Below, one piece after another: positions 1-10,000 of a stretch of DNA of 33,646 nucleotides. The notes beneath the pieces are model-generated. The model was not told where the DNA came from. It was given only the letters and a program-made list of their open reading frames with translations, and made no database searches. The stretch spans positions 1,389,555 through 1,423,200 of the forward strand of contig BFEA01000147.1 in the NCBI GenBank assembly GCA_003427395.1, written 5' to 3'. The position numbers and the translations under genes are program-made. Origin of the DNA: Chara braunii. Taxonomy: Eukaryota > Streptophyta > Charophyceae > Charales > Characeae. Numbering within the stretch: position 1 is the first letter of the stretch; the number at the start of each line of letters is the position of its first letter.

Positions 1-1290
1 AAATGCATCAGCTGGTGTAAAAGGCAACAACTTGGATGCATGGAAGACAGGGTAGGTTTGTAGATGCAGTGGGACATCTACATGATAGGATGGCNCGAAA
101 GGTTCAGCCCCCTCTGTATCCAAAACCTGCCATGGACCCATGTAACNCGGCAGCAGCTTAGGCGAAATGTCCTCCTCCCATGATAGCTCAGAACTGAGTA
201 CCCAGACCCAGTCACCAGCGCGAATGGGGGATGGTCGAGGATGCTTGTTAGCCTGCTGAATCATAGCCTTTTGGGCTCTGAGCAGGTTAACTCTGGCTCG
301 TTCGATATCCCTCTGGTACTGCCTGGTGAACTCTGCAGTCTCAGGGGTCAGTCTGGGAGTAGCCTTATCGATGATATCATCGAGAGGCCGCCGTGGCTCA
401 CATCCCCAGTGCAACCGGTAAGGGGTGAACCCCATGGATGAGTGTACAGACGTGTTGTACACTAGCTGTGCCCGTCCTAGATGGAGATCCCAATCCTGCT
501 GATCAGGGCTGATCACAGGACGCAGCAACTGAAACAGAATCTGGTTCATCACTTCAGCCTGCCCATTGGCTTCAGGATGATGACCAAATGTCATGTTCAA
601 CCTAGAATGAAGGTAGTCCTTGCAATAGGACTGCCATTCATTGCTGCAGAACCGGGGATCTCTATCACTGACAATAGAGGTGGGTGGTCCATGGTGAGTA
701 ACCCACCTGTCAGCAAAGGGCGCTCGTAGGGCCGGAACTCTGGCTTCCTCTGGCAGAGGAATAAACTCTGCATACTTAGAGAACATGTCCACACACACCA
801 TAACATGACGCATACCGCGAGGAGTAGTCCTGCCCAGATCAGTGAAATCAATAGACACTGACTGTGCAGGTGCCTCAGGGATGGGAAGTGGCTGTAGTAG
901 GCCAAGGGGAGGTCGTCGCACGACCTTGTTCCTTTGGGACAACTCACAAGTTTCTACATAGTGCAGCATGTCTTTCCTCATCTCTGGCCAGAAGAACCAT
1001 TGCGACAGGCCAGCCAACGACTTTAAGGCCCCAAAGTGGCCGCGAGCATCATGACACTCAGACATCATGAGTGTTCTCAGCTGGCGGTCCTGAGGGATGC
1101 ACAAATGCTCCTCTCCTCTGCTGCAAGTGTACAACAGATCTGAAACCAGAATGTACCCAGGTTCAGAAGCAGGATCAGTCTGCAGATTCCTAACAACTCG
1201 GCCAAAAGTCGGGTCTTGTGGCAATAGCTGGGCAATGGTCTGACGGGTGTTCTCCCAAAGGTATGAGTAGAGGAGATCATGCAGACAGTT
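1..1290 (-). pseudogene. pol: Gypsy integrase, element A (frame open, cut by window edge)
   Basis: The integrase would insert the element cDNA into chromosomes. One frame is open from 1290 to 1, just after a TGA at 1293-1291, and is displaced from the upstream RNase H frame by a frameshift between about 1290 and 1260. The N-terminal zinc module has His, His and one Cys, but the last Cys is Ser (codon 939-937; CELSQ instead of the usual CxxCQ). The catalytic triad is present: Asp in VSIDF, Asp in IVSDRDPRF and Glu in HPEANGQAE. A C-terminal SH3-like region follows (GDWVWV, then TYPVFHASKLLPF) up to the edge. Any chromodomain would lie beyond position 1. It has no start codon of its own, as expected for part of a polyprotein. 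Confidence 0.85.
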
Positions 1291-2519
1291 TCAGGCCTAC
1301 GAGAAAGGGCGTCTGCCACACGATTGTAGCATCCCTTCTGGTGTTTCAGTTCAAAATCAAAGAGATCAATGAACTGAATATAGCGCGCAAGCTTGTCATT
1401 TAGTTCCCCCTGGGTCTTCATCCACTGTAAGGTGGAGTGATAAGAAAAGATCTGAAAACGCCGGCCCATGAGGAAATGCTTCCAATGCTTCAACGCTAAC
1501 ACGAGAGCATACAGCTCTTTCTCGTACGTGGAATCCTGCAGCTTCTTGACCTTGATCTTCTTACTCATATACTCAACTGGTTGCAGACCATGCCCACCAT
1601 CCTGCTGAAGTACCGCCCCAACCCCATACTGACTAGCATCAGAAGTTAGTACGAAAGGCAACGTAGGGTCAGGTAGCTTCAGAACAGGTGCACGCATCAA
1701 GGCCTCCTTGAGGCGTGTGAAAGCCTGCTGACAGTCTGATGTCCAAAGAAAGTGGGTATCTTTCTTTGTGAGATCAGTCAGGGGTGCAGCAATAGCAGAG
1801 AAGTTCTTAACGAACTTCCTGTAGTATGATGCAAGGCCCAAGAATGACCGGACATCACGAACTGTGGTAGGCTGTGGCCAGTTCTGAATCGCAGCAATCT
1901 TTGGCGCTTCAGGAGCCAACCCTTCCCCAGAGATTACATGTCCCAGATAAGTCACAGAAGTCACCCCAAAGGAGGACTTTTCCCTATTGGTCTTATACTG
2001 GGCTTCATGTAGTGCCTGCAGAACTAGAGCCAGATGCTGCGCATGCTCCTTGACAGATCGACTGAATACCAGGATGTCATCCAGGTATACAACTACAAAC
2101 CTGTCCAGGTAAGGCCTAAGTATGCGATGCATCTCTGTCTGGAACGTGCCGGGGGCATTGCAAAGACCGAAAGGCATGACCAGGTACTCATAAGTGCCGT
2201 ACCTGGTCTTGAAGGCAGTCTTGTGGACATCGCCTTCAGCCATCTCAATCTGGTGGTAGCCAAATTTGAGATCGATCTTGTTGAAGATTGTGCAACCCTG
2301 CACCATATCCAGCAGATCATCAATCCTAGGAAGGGGCTCTGTAGACTTCCTAGTGATTTTGTTGAGACCTCTGTAGTCCACACACATTCTGAATTCTCCA
2401 TTTCCCTTTGGAACAAAGAGAACCGGAGCCCCAAATTCAGATGTGCTGGGTCTGATCCAGCCCTTGCTGGTCAGGGTCTCAAGCTGTCTCCTGAGCTCAT
2501 CGAGTTCAGCAGGGGACAT
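1077..2519 (-). pseudogene. pol: Gypsy reverse transcriptase and RNase H, element A
   Basis: This ORF copies element RNA into cDNA and removes the template. Starting from MSPAELDELRRQL it contains the RT fingers ([19 protein letters not shown]), MCVDYRGLN, the palm FNKIDLKFGYHQI, MPFGLCNAPGTFQ and the catalytic YLDDILVFS. RNase H follows, with Asp in TSDASQYG, Glu in TYEKELYAL and Asp in VADALSRR. The third RNase H acidic residue is lost: the usual TDH motif reads SYH (Tyr codon 1442-1440). After the ADALSRR motif the ORF runs out of frame into unrelated residues, and the true reading continues in the integrase frame. Upstream, the homologous reading in this frame starts near 2579. RT looks catalytically competent; RNase H probably is not. 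Confidence 0.9.
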
Positions 2520-2594
2520 CCTGTAGACACGGCCCTTGGGAGGGACCGCACCTGGCAGGAGCTCAATTCGTGCTGGGTCTGCCTATGGACAAGT

Positions 2595-3200
2595 CTAGTA
2601 GGCTCCTGCATCAGGTCTGGATACCGGTCCAAAACCTGCTGAATCTGTGAGGGACAAGGAGCAACATCCACACCAGTCTGTTTCACATATGCGACGAACA
2701 GACGTGTGTGGGCAGTCTGGCGAGAGAGCTGAAAGAACTCGTGTGCCCTCATACAGTAGCAACTGCTGACTAAAATGATACTCATTAGCCATGACATAAG
2801 GCTGATAGTCTCCTCTGCAGTCAGGGAGCTCTACCCTAGGGATCTGCCAGTCGATCCTAGGGTTAGTGGCCTCAAGCCACTGCATGGAAAACACAAGATC
2901 AAAGGGTACATTAGGAAACACATAGAAGTTGAGGCACTACCTGACCTTCTCCTGCTTGTCAAAGATAACCGGAAGGTTCTTGACAACAGATGTAATCCGG
3001 ACTGTGGAGGAGTCCCCAATTCGGACTTCCAATGGCTGCTGCAACTTCACCAATCTCCAATCCAGATGCAGCTTGCTGACAGCCTTGGGAGAGATGAAGT
3101 TCCGGGTAGCCCCACAGTCTAATAGGCCCTTGATCTTGGCTCCCAGGATAGAGGGTCGCAGCAAGATGAGGTCTGATTTATGCTTTTTCTTTTCCTGCAA
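2595..3200 (-). pseudogene. pol: Gypsy aspartic protease and linker, element A (broken)
   Basis: Retroelement aspartic proteases cut the Gag-Pol polyprotein and work as dimers. The frame from 3200 holds KGLLDCGATRNFIS, a protease active-site block in which the usual D-S/T-G is D-C-G (Asp 3119-3117, Cys 3116-3114). An in-frame TAG at 2937-2939 interrupts it. The same frame then resumes with VPFDLVFSMQWLEATNPRIDW, the C-terminal protease region, to about 2750. A frameshift near 2745 leads to a linker (FVAYVKQTG, then RYPDLMQEPT) in another frame, and a second near 2575-2600 returns to the RT frame. A further frameshift at about 3200 separates it from the Ser/Asp-rich segment read from about 3400. 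Confidence 0.8.
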
Positions 3201-3357
3201 AGACAGGAAAGATCAGCAAAAGTCTGGCTATCATCTTCCTGCCACGTCTCATCCATATCAGGGACCATGTAAGTGAAGGATCCTGACGCAGCAACTCCAA
3301 CAACAGAGTCAGTGAGGGTGGATGCAGAATCAGATCCATCAGAATCTGATTCAGCAT

Positions 3358-3406
3358 AAGTGGAGGGAGCTGCAGACTCCACTTCCCTCAACTGGTCGAG
3401 TTTTTG
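3358..3406 (-). promoter_or_regulatory. Candidate -1 ribosomal frameshift signal at the element A gag-pol junction
   Basis: In the gag frame the sequence C-AAA-AAC lies at 3406-3400, ten bases before the gag stop. It differs from the classical A-AAA-AAC slippery heptamer only at the first base. A -1 slip there enters the frame that reads KLDQLREVE and leads to protease. Downstream, AAGTGGAG (3384-3377) and CTCCACTT (3365-3358) form a perfect 8-bp stem. The alternative GAGGGA/TCCCTC stem (3389-3384 with 3368-3363) starts ten bases after the heptamer. That it works is inference. Confidence 0.4.
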
Positions 3407-4788
3407 GAACTCGAACCAGGTCTGCGAGGCATGTGGGGACAGTCCTTTAAGAAGTGGTCCCCCTCGCAGCGAAAACAAACCTCACGGTCCTTCCTCCTCT
3501 GCCACTGCCCTTCCTGGATCCTGAGCGCTCTCCAGGGAAGGGTGGAAGGGTCCATGACGTTGACTGGCCAATGGACGTCTCGTGGAAGATTAGGTCTCTG
3601 GGCCTGAGGGGAAGTGGCACGTCCCTTCCCTTTCCCCTTTTGGCTGGCTGAACCCTTGCTGTTGTCTTTGCTGAACTTTCCCTTAAACATGGCAGCAAGG
3701 TTCTCAGCCAGGGCAAGAACGGCTGGCTCCACTGCTGATCCTGATGCAGTCTCAGATGGAGGACTGCCACGCTGAGATGCATCAGAATCAGAACCTGCAT
3801 CAGCAGCCAACAGAGCGCCTTTCCTCCTGCGCTGTCCCTGGGAGGTAGGCCTCTTCCTTCCTTCAGAAGGAGTCTGAACCTTGAGCCGAGACTCCAGGTC
3901 CAGTGCCGCTTTGCCAAAGGACCTCCAGTCCTTATGGCCCTGAGCATACAAAGCAATAGAGTAGTCTGGAGGGGCTGCATGCAGGAAATGGGTGAGCTGG
4001 TCGGACTCACTCATCTCCAAACCAGGGGTAGATGTCAAGCTCTCAAAGAGACTGTAGAGCTTGGACAGAGAGCCCTCAAATCTATGGGACCCTAGCAGCA
4101 TAATTTTAGCAGCTGCTTTGCGGGTCTGCTCCCTGTCAGCAAACCGGTCTTGCAGCGCCTTCAGCAACCCTGCCACCCCCAGCTGTTGTCCCCACCTATC
4201 CATAGCAACATTCTCTTTGGTTGCAGAGGAGGTGCACCATTTCAGTGCAGACCTCTCCAACCGGCCAAGAATGGTTCCCACCTTTGTTGCTTCTGGGAAT
4301 GTGAAGCTGCCCAGGTATGCTTGCATAGCGGTGACCCAGTCTGATACATCCACCTTGGGGTCTTCCCCAGAGTACATAGGAGGTGGTGTCAGCTTGGGCC
4401 CTCGCTGCACAAATGTACCAGAAGCAACAGAAGGGGTGGATACATGAGAACCAGCAGGTGAGTTGGAAAAATAAGATCTGCCAAGGGTGTCATTCAAGAT
4501 GACCATCTCAGCAATACTCTTATTGTACCCACTGGCAGTCCCACTATCAACAACCTTTTGTACCTCTACTAACAACTGTCTTATCCTTTCCTCCTGTCTC
4601 CCTGCCTCCTCAGCCTCTGCTTTCTCCTTCCTCAGCTTGGTGATTTGTTCATCCACTTTTCGCCTAGCTTCCTCTGCAATCAGCAGTGCTTGCTCTAGAG
4701 GAGAAAGAGGAGACTGGGGTGGATCAGGAGGGGCATAAGTTTCTGCCTGAGGCGTTTCCTCAGACCTCTTTCCTTCAGCGTCAGACAT
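3388..4788 (-). CDS. gag: Gag polyprotein, element A (intact ORF)
   Basis: Gag packages the element RNA into virus-like particles in the cytoplasm. The ORF has 466 residues from an ATG at 4788. It begins with an acidic, proline-rich stretch, then a probable coiled coil at about residues 35-80 (EEARRKVDEQITKLRKEKAE). The retrotransposon gag/capsid core lies at about 130-310 (WVTAMQAYLGSF, then LTHFLHAAPPDY), followed by a basic Ser/Lys/Gly linker. A zinc knuckle closes the protein at about 438-450. The knuckle reads CFRCEGDHFLKDC, spaced C-x2-C-x3-H-x4-C, one residue shorter than the usual x4. The stop is at 3390-3388; the homologous pol reading continues in the -1 frame across the overlap, where a candidate slippery site lies. 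Length and layout are typical of Gypsy gag. Confidence 0.88.
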   Translation of the reverse strand: MSDAEGKRSEETPQAETYAPPDPPQSPLSPLEQALLIAEEARRKVDEQITKLRKEKAEAEEAGRQEERIRQLLVEVQKVVDSGTASGYNKSIAEMVILNDTLGRSYFSNSPAGSHVSTPSVASGTFVQRGPKLTPPPMYSGEDPKVDVSDWVTAMQAYLGSFTFPEATKVGTILGRLERSALKWCTSSATKENVAMDRWGQQLGVAGLLKALQDRFADREQTRKAAAKIMLLGSHRFEGSLSKLYSLFESLTSTPGLEMSESDQLTHFLHAAPPDYSIALYAQGHKDWRSFGKAALDLESRLKVQTPSEGRKRPTSQGQRRRKGALLAADAGSDSDASQRGSPPSETASGSAVEPAVLALAENLAAMFKGKFSKDNSKGSASQKGKGKGRATSPQAQRPNLPRDVHWPVNVMDPSTLPWRALRIQEGQWQRRKDREVCFRCEGDHFLKDCPHMPRRPGSSSKNSTS

Positions 4789-6135
4789 GATAAACCACTC
4801 ACACAGTCAAATAAATATAAACAGGCAGATGCAAGGTAAGCAGAGATTAAGATTACACAAACGCACAGAGGTAATCACTGCCACCTGATGAGAAGAGACG
4901 TGGTGTGATAATCAGAAGAGCGCTCAGCCTCTGTAGGCTGCTGAGGGCTGTTCTGGGTCAGTTTAGGTCAAAACCAGATTAAATCAGAATTACGATTTTT
5001 CATTCACAGCCCAGAACCCTCATCTGAGTCAATACCCCCAGAATCGCTGTCAAAGAGATAGACAGGATGCAACCTTGGGCTGTAAGCAGATATATTAGAA
5101 TAGCACAGAGAGTTAGTAGCAATCCCCAGAACCCAGTAGTCAACCAAGATGCAGCGGGTGACTGAACAAGCTATATTTAGACTCCTACTACTGACACCGG
5201 CACTATATGACCCTGTATGCCCCACTGTAGGTGAGGCGAAGTACAAATATCACTGTACCTGACTCAAAACATCAAATCCAGTATAGCGCTTTCAGACACT
5301 GACTAAATACTGAATTGCGATTTCAAGGTGACTGACAGATTGAAATTCTGACGGACAGAACCTAAGTTATGAAAAACCCTAGCTGCCCCAGGTACTGGCT
5401 ATGGCAGCGAAATATTCAGAATTTCATTATCACTGGCATACAAACCCTGAACTACTCAATTCATAGTGCATACTGAATCGCAATACTGTAATACAGTCTG
5501 AGATGGAATTTGAGACAGAGAGGAGGTCAAACAGGGTCATTAGAAGTCAAAGTAGGTAGGTAGGAGAAATGGCTATGGCTGTCAGGCAATGCGATTTTTC
5601 AGTTTCACTGACAACAGACATGCATCTACTATTTCCCCAGTCTAATTACACTCATCAGACTCGCTACAGGGACTTGAGTAAGGAACACACTCACTTCAGG
5701 TCAAAACACTGCATGAAGAAGCTGAACTGGCTATGGCTGCCATCTCGCCAGTTTCTTCCATCCACTGTTCCTGGTGCTCCCACGTTCAAAATCTCCTGAA
5801 ATTTGGTGATACTGAAGCTCTTGATATGGCGAACAATCCCCAGTAGCCAAATTCTCTGAACCTGGTCCAGAATTTGCAACTCGACATACCCCCAGGTATC
5901 TCGGCACTAGCAGAGCCACCACCTGGGCTAAAAATAGCCCCTCAGTGCCTCCCAGGCCACTGAGCACTGAATCGCCACCAATCCCTGTGTCATACCAATC
6001 GCCACACACCCTTCACCAACACCCTACTGAGCGCAACACTGAAGATGAAGTTTTTCCATGAAACCCTACGTCAGAAGCCCTCAGGTAGCGATGGCTGCTT
6101 CAGTCCATCATCTCGCCACTGTCTGGGTCCGATCT
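4789..6135 (-). other. 5' untranslated leader of element A
   Basis: About 1.35 kb lies between the PBS and the gag start. I see no convincing coding region in it. It contains three copies of a GGCTATGGC motif (near 5398, 5570 and 5730) and short AT-rich stretches. Leaders of this length are seen in large Gypsy elements and can carry packaging or translation-control signals, but none is identifiable here. Confidence 0.6.
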
Positions 6136-6147
6136 GCTCTGATACCA
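6136..6147 (-). other. Primer-binding site, element A
   Basis: On the minus strand this reads TGGTATCAGAGC, the plant retrotransposon PBS complementary to the 3' end of initiator-Met tRNA. It lies two bases inside the putative LTR end (CA at 6151-6150). It primes minus-strand cDNA synthesis and fixes the orientation of element A. Confidence 0.85.
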
Positions 6148-6149
6148 AC

Positions 6150-7200
6150 TGTTATAAACATGATTGTCTGCCGAAATTTTATCAGCACTCACTCACAGGA
6201 ACTCCCGTACACGCCCATACATGCACAAAATGAAGGGGAGAGGTAGTGGAGTATCACACCGCCCAACAGGAAGAAACGCAGCGGAAGACTCAAGGGAGCG
6301 AAGTGACAGAATACACAGACAGTGAATTCTCTCCACACAATTCCCAACAATCATTCATAGAAGACAACCGAGTGATCATAGCCAGAAAACAATGAAGAGA
6401 TGATAACTCAAACACANTATTGCAACTNTTTATTAAACTCAGAGCACCGTTTTCACTGAATGNCCTCAGAACCCTGTTGCGCTACCCTCAGAGGGGTAGC
6501 GCCTCAACCCCAACACCCTGAACAGCTAAAAATAGCACCNAAANCCCAGGTAACANCCANCGCCACCCTGACATGCAACTCAGTGGCCTGCGCCCAAGTG
6601 AAACAGGCTCCCAGAGCCATNCGCCATCCAGATGATGAAGAAGAAGCTCAGCGCCAACAGTCCCTGATGAAGATGAAGCCCAGGCGATGATATCTCTGAG
6701 AAGATGCAGCTATGGCTGCATCGCCACTGGGACCCTACTCCTGAGGAGGGTCAGCAGTGCACCACGTGCTCCAACGCATCAGACCTCAGATAGCCCAGAC
6801 CNCTANGACTCTCAGAGAGTCAGAGNGGANAGCGTTGACCCCAGTCTGGTCAACGCTCCNAAGGTCTGGNTATGTCCGCNCTGTCCACACCGGAATCAGC
6901 AACCACGAACTGAAGTGTCAACTGCCAAAAGCCNTGGACCGGTGTCCCCATCCTACCTATACTCTACGCTAGCCTAGACCGACCTAGACCGGACTGANTG
7001 ACCGACCGGTACCGTTTCAGTTTCGGCCTCTAGGGCCTCTCCCTACCCGNCTATAGGCTATAGGACCGTCTATCAGCGTAGGCCCATAGGGNCTGTNTGT
7101 CCTAGGGGTAGCCCGGGTCTGCTATTCGCANTTAGGGTAGCTGTAGGGAAATCGAGTTAGTACGGGGCCCATATTTNTATATTTACAAATATGTCCCTCA
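6150..7200 (-). repeat. Probable 5' LTR of element A (outer end unresolved)
   Basis: The inner end is set by the CA dinucleotide at 6151-6150 next to the PBS. The outer end cannot be placed without the partner LTR. The stretch is rich in ambiguous bases between 6416 and 7290. On the minus strand a TATANAAATA promoter-like box lies near 7171-7180, which would make 7180 to about 7300 and beyond the U3 region. The ORFs here carry X residues and look non-coding. A perfect inverted pair of W-box motifs (6831-6857) and a perfect 8-bp hairpin with a TATG loop (near 6703-6722) lie inside. Confidence 0.45.
6831..6857. promoter_or_regulatory. Inverted repeat with two opposed W-box cores
   Basis: AGCGTTGACC (6831-6840) and GGTCAACGCT (6848-6857) are perfect reverse complements around a 7-base spacer. 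TTGACC is the core bound by plant WRKY factors. The site lies in the putative LTR of element A and uses the same GGTCAACGC word that recurs in the element C leader. Confidence 0.45.
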
Positions 7201-7332
7201 CAAATTTCCATGCAGGCAGGTCTCTCGGTTAGTCGTCAGCCAAACAAAATTACGAATCTGTCCCTACCTAAAGTACAGCCTCGTCTGNGCAAGGCTACAG
7301 GCAACCCGGAAACAGCAAGTCATTGCACCTAC

Positions 7333-7518
7333 CTGGCTATTGTGGACACCGTCTTCATCACCTTGTTGGGCGCTGCAGCTGGAAGGCCCCAGTTGGGGTA
7401 GTGCCGCACCAAGGATGCTCGGGGCAGAGTCAGGCATGGCGGACCATTCAGCAGCATCATAGCTGCTTTGGGTTGTCCTTTGGACAGGAGGGCACGGCCC
7501 TCAGTAGTCCGCCATAGC
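7333..7518 (-). other. Candidate internal exon of an unidentified host gene
   Basis: On the minus strand a pyrimidine-rich tract (about 7550-7524) ends in CATAG at 7519, a good acceptor. The segment then runs to CCAG at 7333, followed by the donor GTAGGT at 7332. One frame is open across all 186 bases (62 codons) and includes RLWRTTEGRALLSKGQ, then LVRHYPNWGLPAAAPN, ending TVSTIAR. I do not recognise the protein. If spliced to the donor at 9287 the reading frame upstream has a stop (TGA at 9351), so translation would start at the paired ATG codons inside this exon, or the two exons do not belong together. Element A lies downstream in the same orientation. Confidence 0.3.
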
Positions 7519-8399
7519 CTATGCATGAGAGAGGAGGCAGAAGGAGGGAAGCCATAGCTCTGGTGGACTGGTTGTTGTTGTTGTTGAGTCAGCAGTAAGA
7601 GGGAACTTCGGATATTGATTCTGGTTCATTCATTCATTGTTATTATTATTATTGAGAGAAGAATAAGACTGGCGAAGTGAAGGAGGAGGAGGAAGGTGGA
7701 GAGAGAAGGGGAAATTGTCATTGGTCTTGCTGGTGTACATCTTCTTCTTCTTCTTCTTCTTCTTCTTTTTTCTCTCTCCTCTGGTCTCTATCTCTTTGCA
7801 AGTGCTTTCATTTCTTTCGCAATTGGGTGGCATTGTCTTTCATTGTGAATTTGCACTTTGGAAATGACCAGGATCATAACACACTTCATTATTTTAAAAA
7901 TTTTCCGTTTAGCAGGCCCCCCATCGAATCGAACTTCGGTTTAGCAGCCTGCCCGTCAAACTTTCCAAAACAGGAAATCTAATTGAAGAAAAAGAATAAA
8001 CAGTAGCTGAAGTTAACTATGAACAGTCATTGTTGTTTCTGGTTGGCATGCTGTCCGTAAATCTTTCCAAAATAGGTAATCTGAAAGAAGAAAGAAAAAG
8101 CAATGTGTTAAGCAACTTAAGCTAGTTGGACTATGGGGAAGACTAGGAGCAAAAACCTGCAAGAAGAAGAAGCAATCATCAATAACCAACAAGAAGTGAA
8201 AACCCGAAAGAAAACCACAGAAGGAATACAATGCAACAAATTTTAACTTAGGAGTGGGAATCCGAAAAAACTTCAAATTAAACAGAAAAGAACAAGTAAC
8301 TTGAAGTAAGTAATGACATTTTTTGGGGAGGAGTGAGGTTGCTGGAAACTAACGGGGAATCGCCGGATTGACCGTTATTTTCATTCCACGTCCCCTCCA
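7519..8399. other. Non-coding stretch with microsatellites
   Basis: There is no convincing gene. It holds a GTT run near 7570, an ATT run near 7640, GGA-rich sequence near 7680, and a CTT run at about 7738-7768. A diverged direct repeat (about 7945-7990 and 8045-8095, sharing CTTTCCAAAA and the following GAAGAA-rich tract) is also present. If the flanking exon candidates are real this would be intron. Confidence 0.5.
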
Positions 8400-8942
8400 T
8401 CTAAAAGGGCCTTTACAAATCAGACCCCAAATGGAAACCCCCACAGCAAAGGGCTCTGTCGGCCAGAGCTTAAAATCACGAGCAGCAACTCAAAAGACAA
8501 AGTTCTTGAGGCAAAAGTCACATCCATAATGAAATGGAAAGTCATTTTGAAAGGGTTATAACAGGTCCTGCACGAACAGGTACTGGACACAGTTTTTGAG
8601 ACTGAGAAAGGGTCATGTCTCCTTGATGAAAAGTCATGTCTGTTCGTCAATAAGTCAAAGGCTACAGTCCCACTCCAGTCATCATTCCACAAGTCAGTCC
8701 TGATTCAGATTGGGAGTCCAAAAGACAGGCCCGATGGCCCAAGCAGCAGCAGACCATGGGAAAAGATACTGGGACACACACTTTGCATAAATCGGTACTG
8801 GGCAGGAGTCCCAGGCACACTCGAGGCTGAATGCAGGCCCCGCCAGACCAGTCCAGCACTATAAAGGACTGGCCAGCCTCCCATTTGGACAGATGCTCAC
8901 TTCGCATGGAAGTGTGGAAGTGCCGTGGCACTTGTGCGCTAG
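8400..8942 (+). other. Intergenic or LTR-like sequence with a TATA box
   Basis: I see no coding region that I can support. CTATAAAGG at about 8860-8868 is a good plus-strand TATA box and is followed by the GC-rich tandem duplication, an arrangement like an LTR promoter and R region. No matching second copy and no PBS was found, so a solo LTR is only a possibility. Confidence 0.3.
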
Positions 8943-9128
8943 ATGTGTGTGAGCTGCGCTAGGCTGAAGAGCAGCGCTGTGCGAGGAAGAAGAGAGTGCT
9001 GGCAAGGGGGAAGGCAGCCATAGCTGCGCCAGCAGNTGTGTGTGAGCTGCGCTAGGCTGAAGAGCAGCGCTGTGCGAGGAAGAAGAGAGTGCTGGCAAGG
9101 GGGAAGGCAGCCATAGCTGCGCCAGCAG
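8943..9128 (+). repeat. 93-bp tandem duplication (two copies)
   Basis: Two nearly identical 93-base units, 8943-9035 and 9036-9128, each begin at TGTGTGAGCTGCGCTAGG and end at GCTGCGCCAGCAG. One N sits at the junction. Near identity suggests a recent duplication or an assembly duplication. Confidence 0.9.
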
Positions 9129-9286
9129 AAGTTAGTAGTAATAGAGGGGTTAGTAGTAGTAGGAGTACCAGCAATAGGGAGTGTGCATGCATGATGAGTG
9201 AGAGTAGATCAGTACTATAGACGAGGAGGGAGAGAGAGAAGAAAGCAGATGAGAGAGGGGGAGGTGCGAGCTATGGTGATACTTAC

Positions 9287-9400
9287 CTATTGAGCGCTGT
9301 TGTTGATGTCCGGCAGCTGGTGCTGGCTGAGCGCCAGGCCAGGGACCTCATGTTGATGGGAGAAGACTTGTGACTTTGATTGGCACTGTACATTTGGACT
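9287..9400 (-). other. Candidate exon ending in a perfect 5' splice site
   Basis: On the minus strand the sequence reads CAATAG then GTAAGTATC at 9286, an exact match to the 5' splice-site consensus. An ATG at 9352 opens a short Arg/Ser-rich reading (MRSLAWRSASTSCRTST) that resembles a presequence, but it meets a TAG at the splice junction. It can only be an upstream ORF or a 5' untranslated exon. A CCAAT motif lies about 30 bases upstream of that ATG. There is no homology I can name. Confidence 0.22.
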
Positions 9401-9469
9401 TATGATGTGCCCTCCTTACTCTGGGTTTGTTAATTAATTAAGTTGAACTTCCTGGATCTCATTCATCTT

Positions 9470-10000
9470 CTATGGGCTTTGTGTGAGACATCGCAGCTTG
9501 GGAAATCTGTATGAATGCATGTGATGTGACGCACTCCAGCAAGTATTGAACAGTCGGGTTCCTTGCACATCAAGGCTTCTGAAGTTGGGAATCTGAAAGA
9601 AGAAAGAAGGAATAATGACAGAGGAAGTTAGAGGAACCAAAAAACAGAAGAAAAAAAAGGGGAGAAAAAAAGATGTTGGCACGTTGCACGATTCAAAAAA
9701 AAAAAAAGACGAAGGAAAACAAGTACTAGTTAGCAAGAAGGCTATTGGAAGCAGAGACTACTTGTTAGCAAGAAGGCTATTGAAAGCAGAGATGGAGGAA
9801 GAAGAGGAGGAGGAAGAAGAAGTGGAGGAAGAAGAGAGGGGAGTGGCTTCTGTCTTGTTCTTGAGTCTTCTAGCTCTGTTATTCAAGTTTTGTCATGGAT
9901 TGCATTCCATCTCTTTGAAGTTGAAGCCTCTAGGGTAAACAGGAAAAAAGGAGGAAGAAAGAAAACTTCAGAAAAGCAAATAATGACAAGGAGGGAGAGA
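9470..10000. other. Purine-rich low-complexity sequence with a 35-bp tandem repeat
   Basis: GAA/GGA-rich sequence with homopurine runs. TTAGCAAGAAGGCTATTG recurs at 9730 and 9765, a 35-bp direct repeat. The acidic ORFs here follow from base composition, and I do not call a gene. Confidence 0.55.

Larger units (their letters stand above)
1..7200 (-). mobile_element. Ty3/Gypsy LTR retrotransposon, element A (partial, decayed)
   Basis: Read on the minus strand the order is 5' LTR, PBS, leader, gag, protease, reverse transcriptase, RNase H, integrase. This is the Ty3/Gypsy order, with integrase last. The integrase C-terminal region runs off the left edge, so the 3' LTR and polypurine tract are outside the window. 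The gag ORF is intact, but pol is split by about five frameshifts and one stop, and several catalytic or metal-binding residues are changed, so this copy should be non-autonomous. The right end is approximate because there is no second LTR to compare with. It lies in the same orientation as element C and opposite to element B. Confidence 0.85.

Noticed and set aside
597-947. Minus-strand 116-codon ORF inside the integrase region
   Set aside because: It overlaps the integrase reading in another frame and has no family features.
4880-4915. CTGATGAG near 4881 as another hammerhead core
   Set aside because: No GAAA box follows and no stem II can be formed.
5630-5675. CTGATGAG on the minus strand near 5655 as a hammerhead
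   Set aside because: GAAA appears, but stem II pairing fails and no NUH triplet with stem III is present.
8400-9400. Solo LTR around the TATA box at 8860
   Set aside because: No TG...CA boundaries, target duplication or matching LTR could be shown, so it is kept only as a possibility in the feature list.
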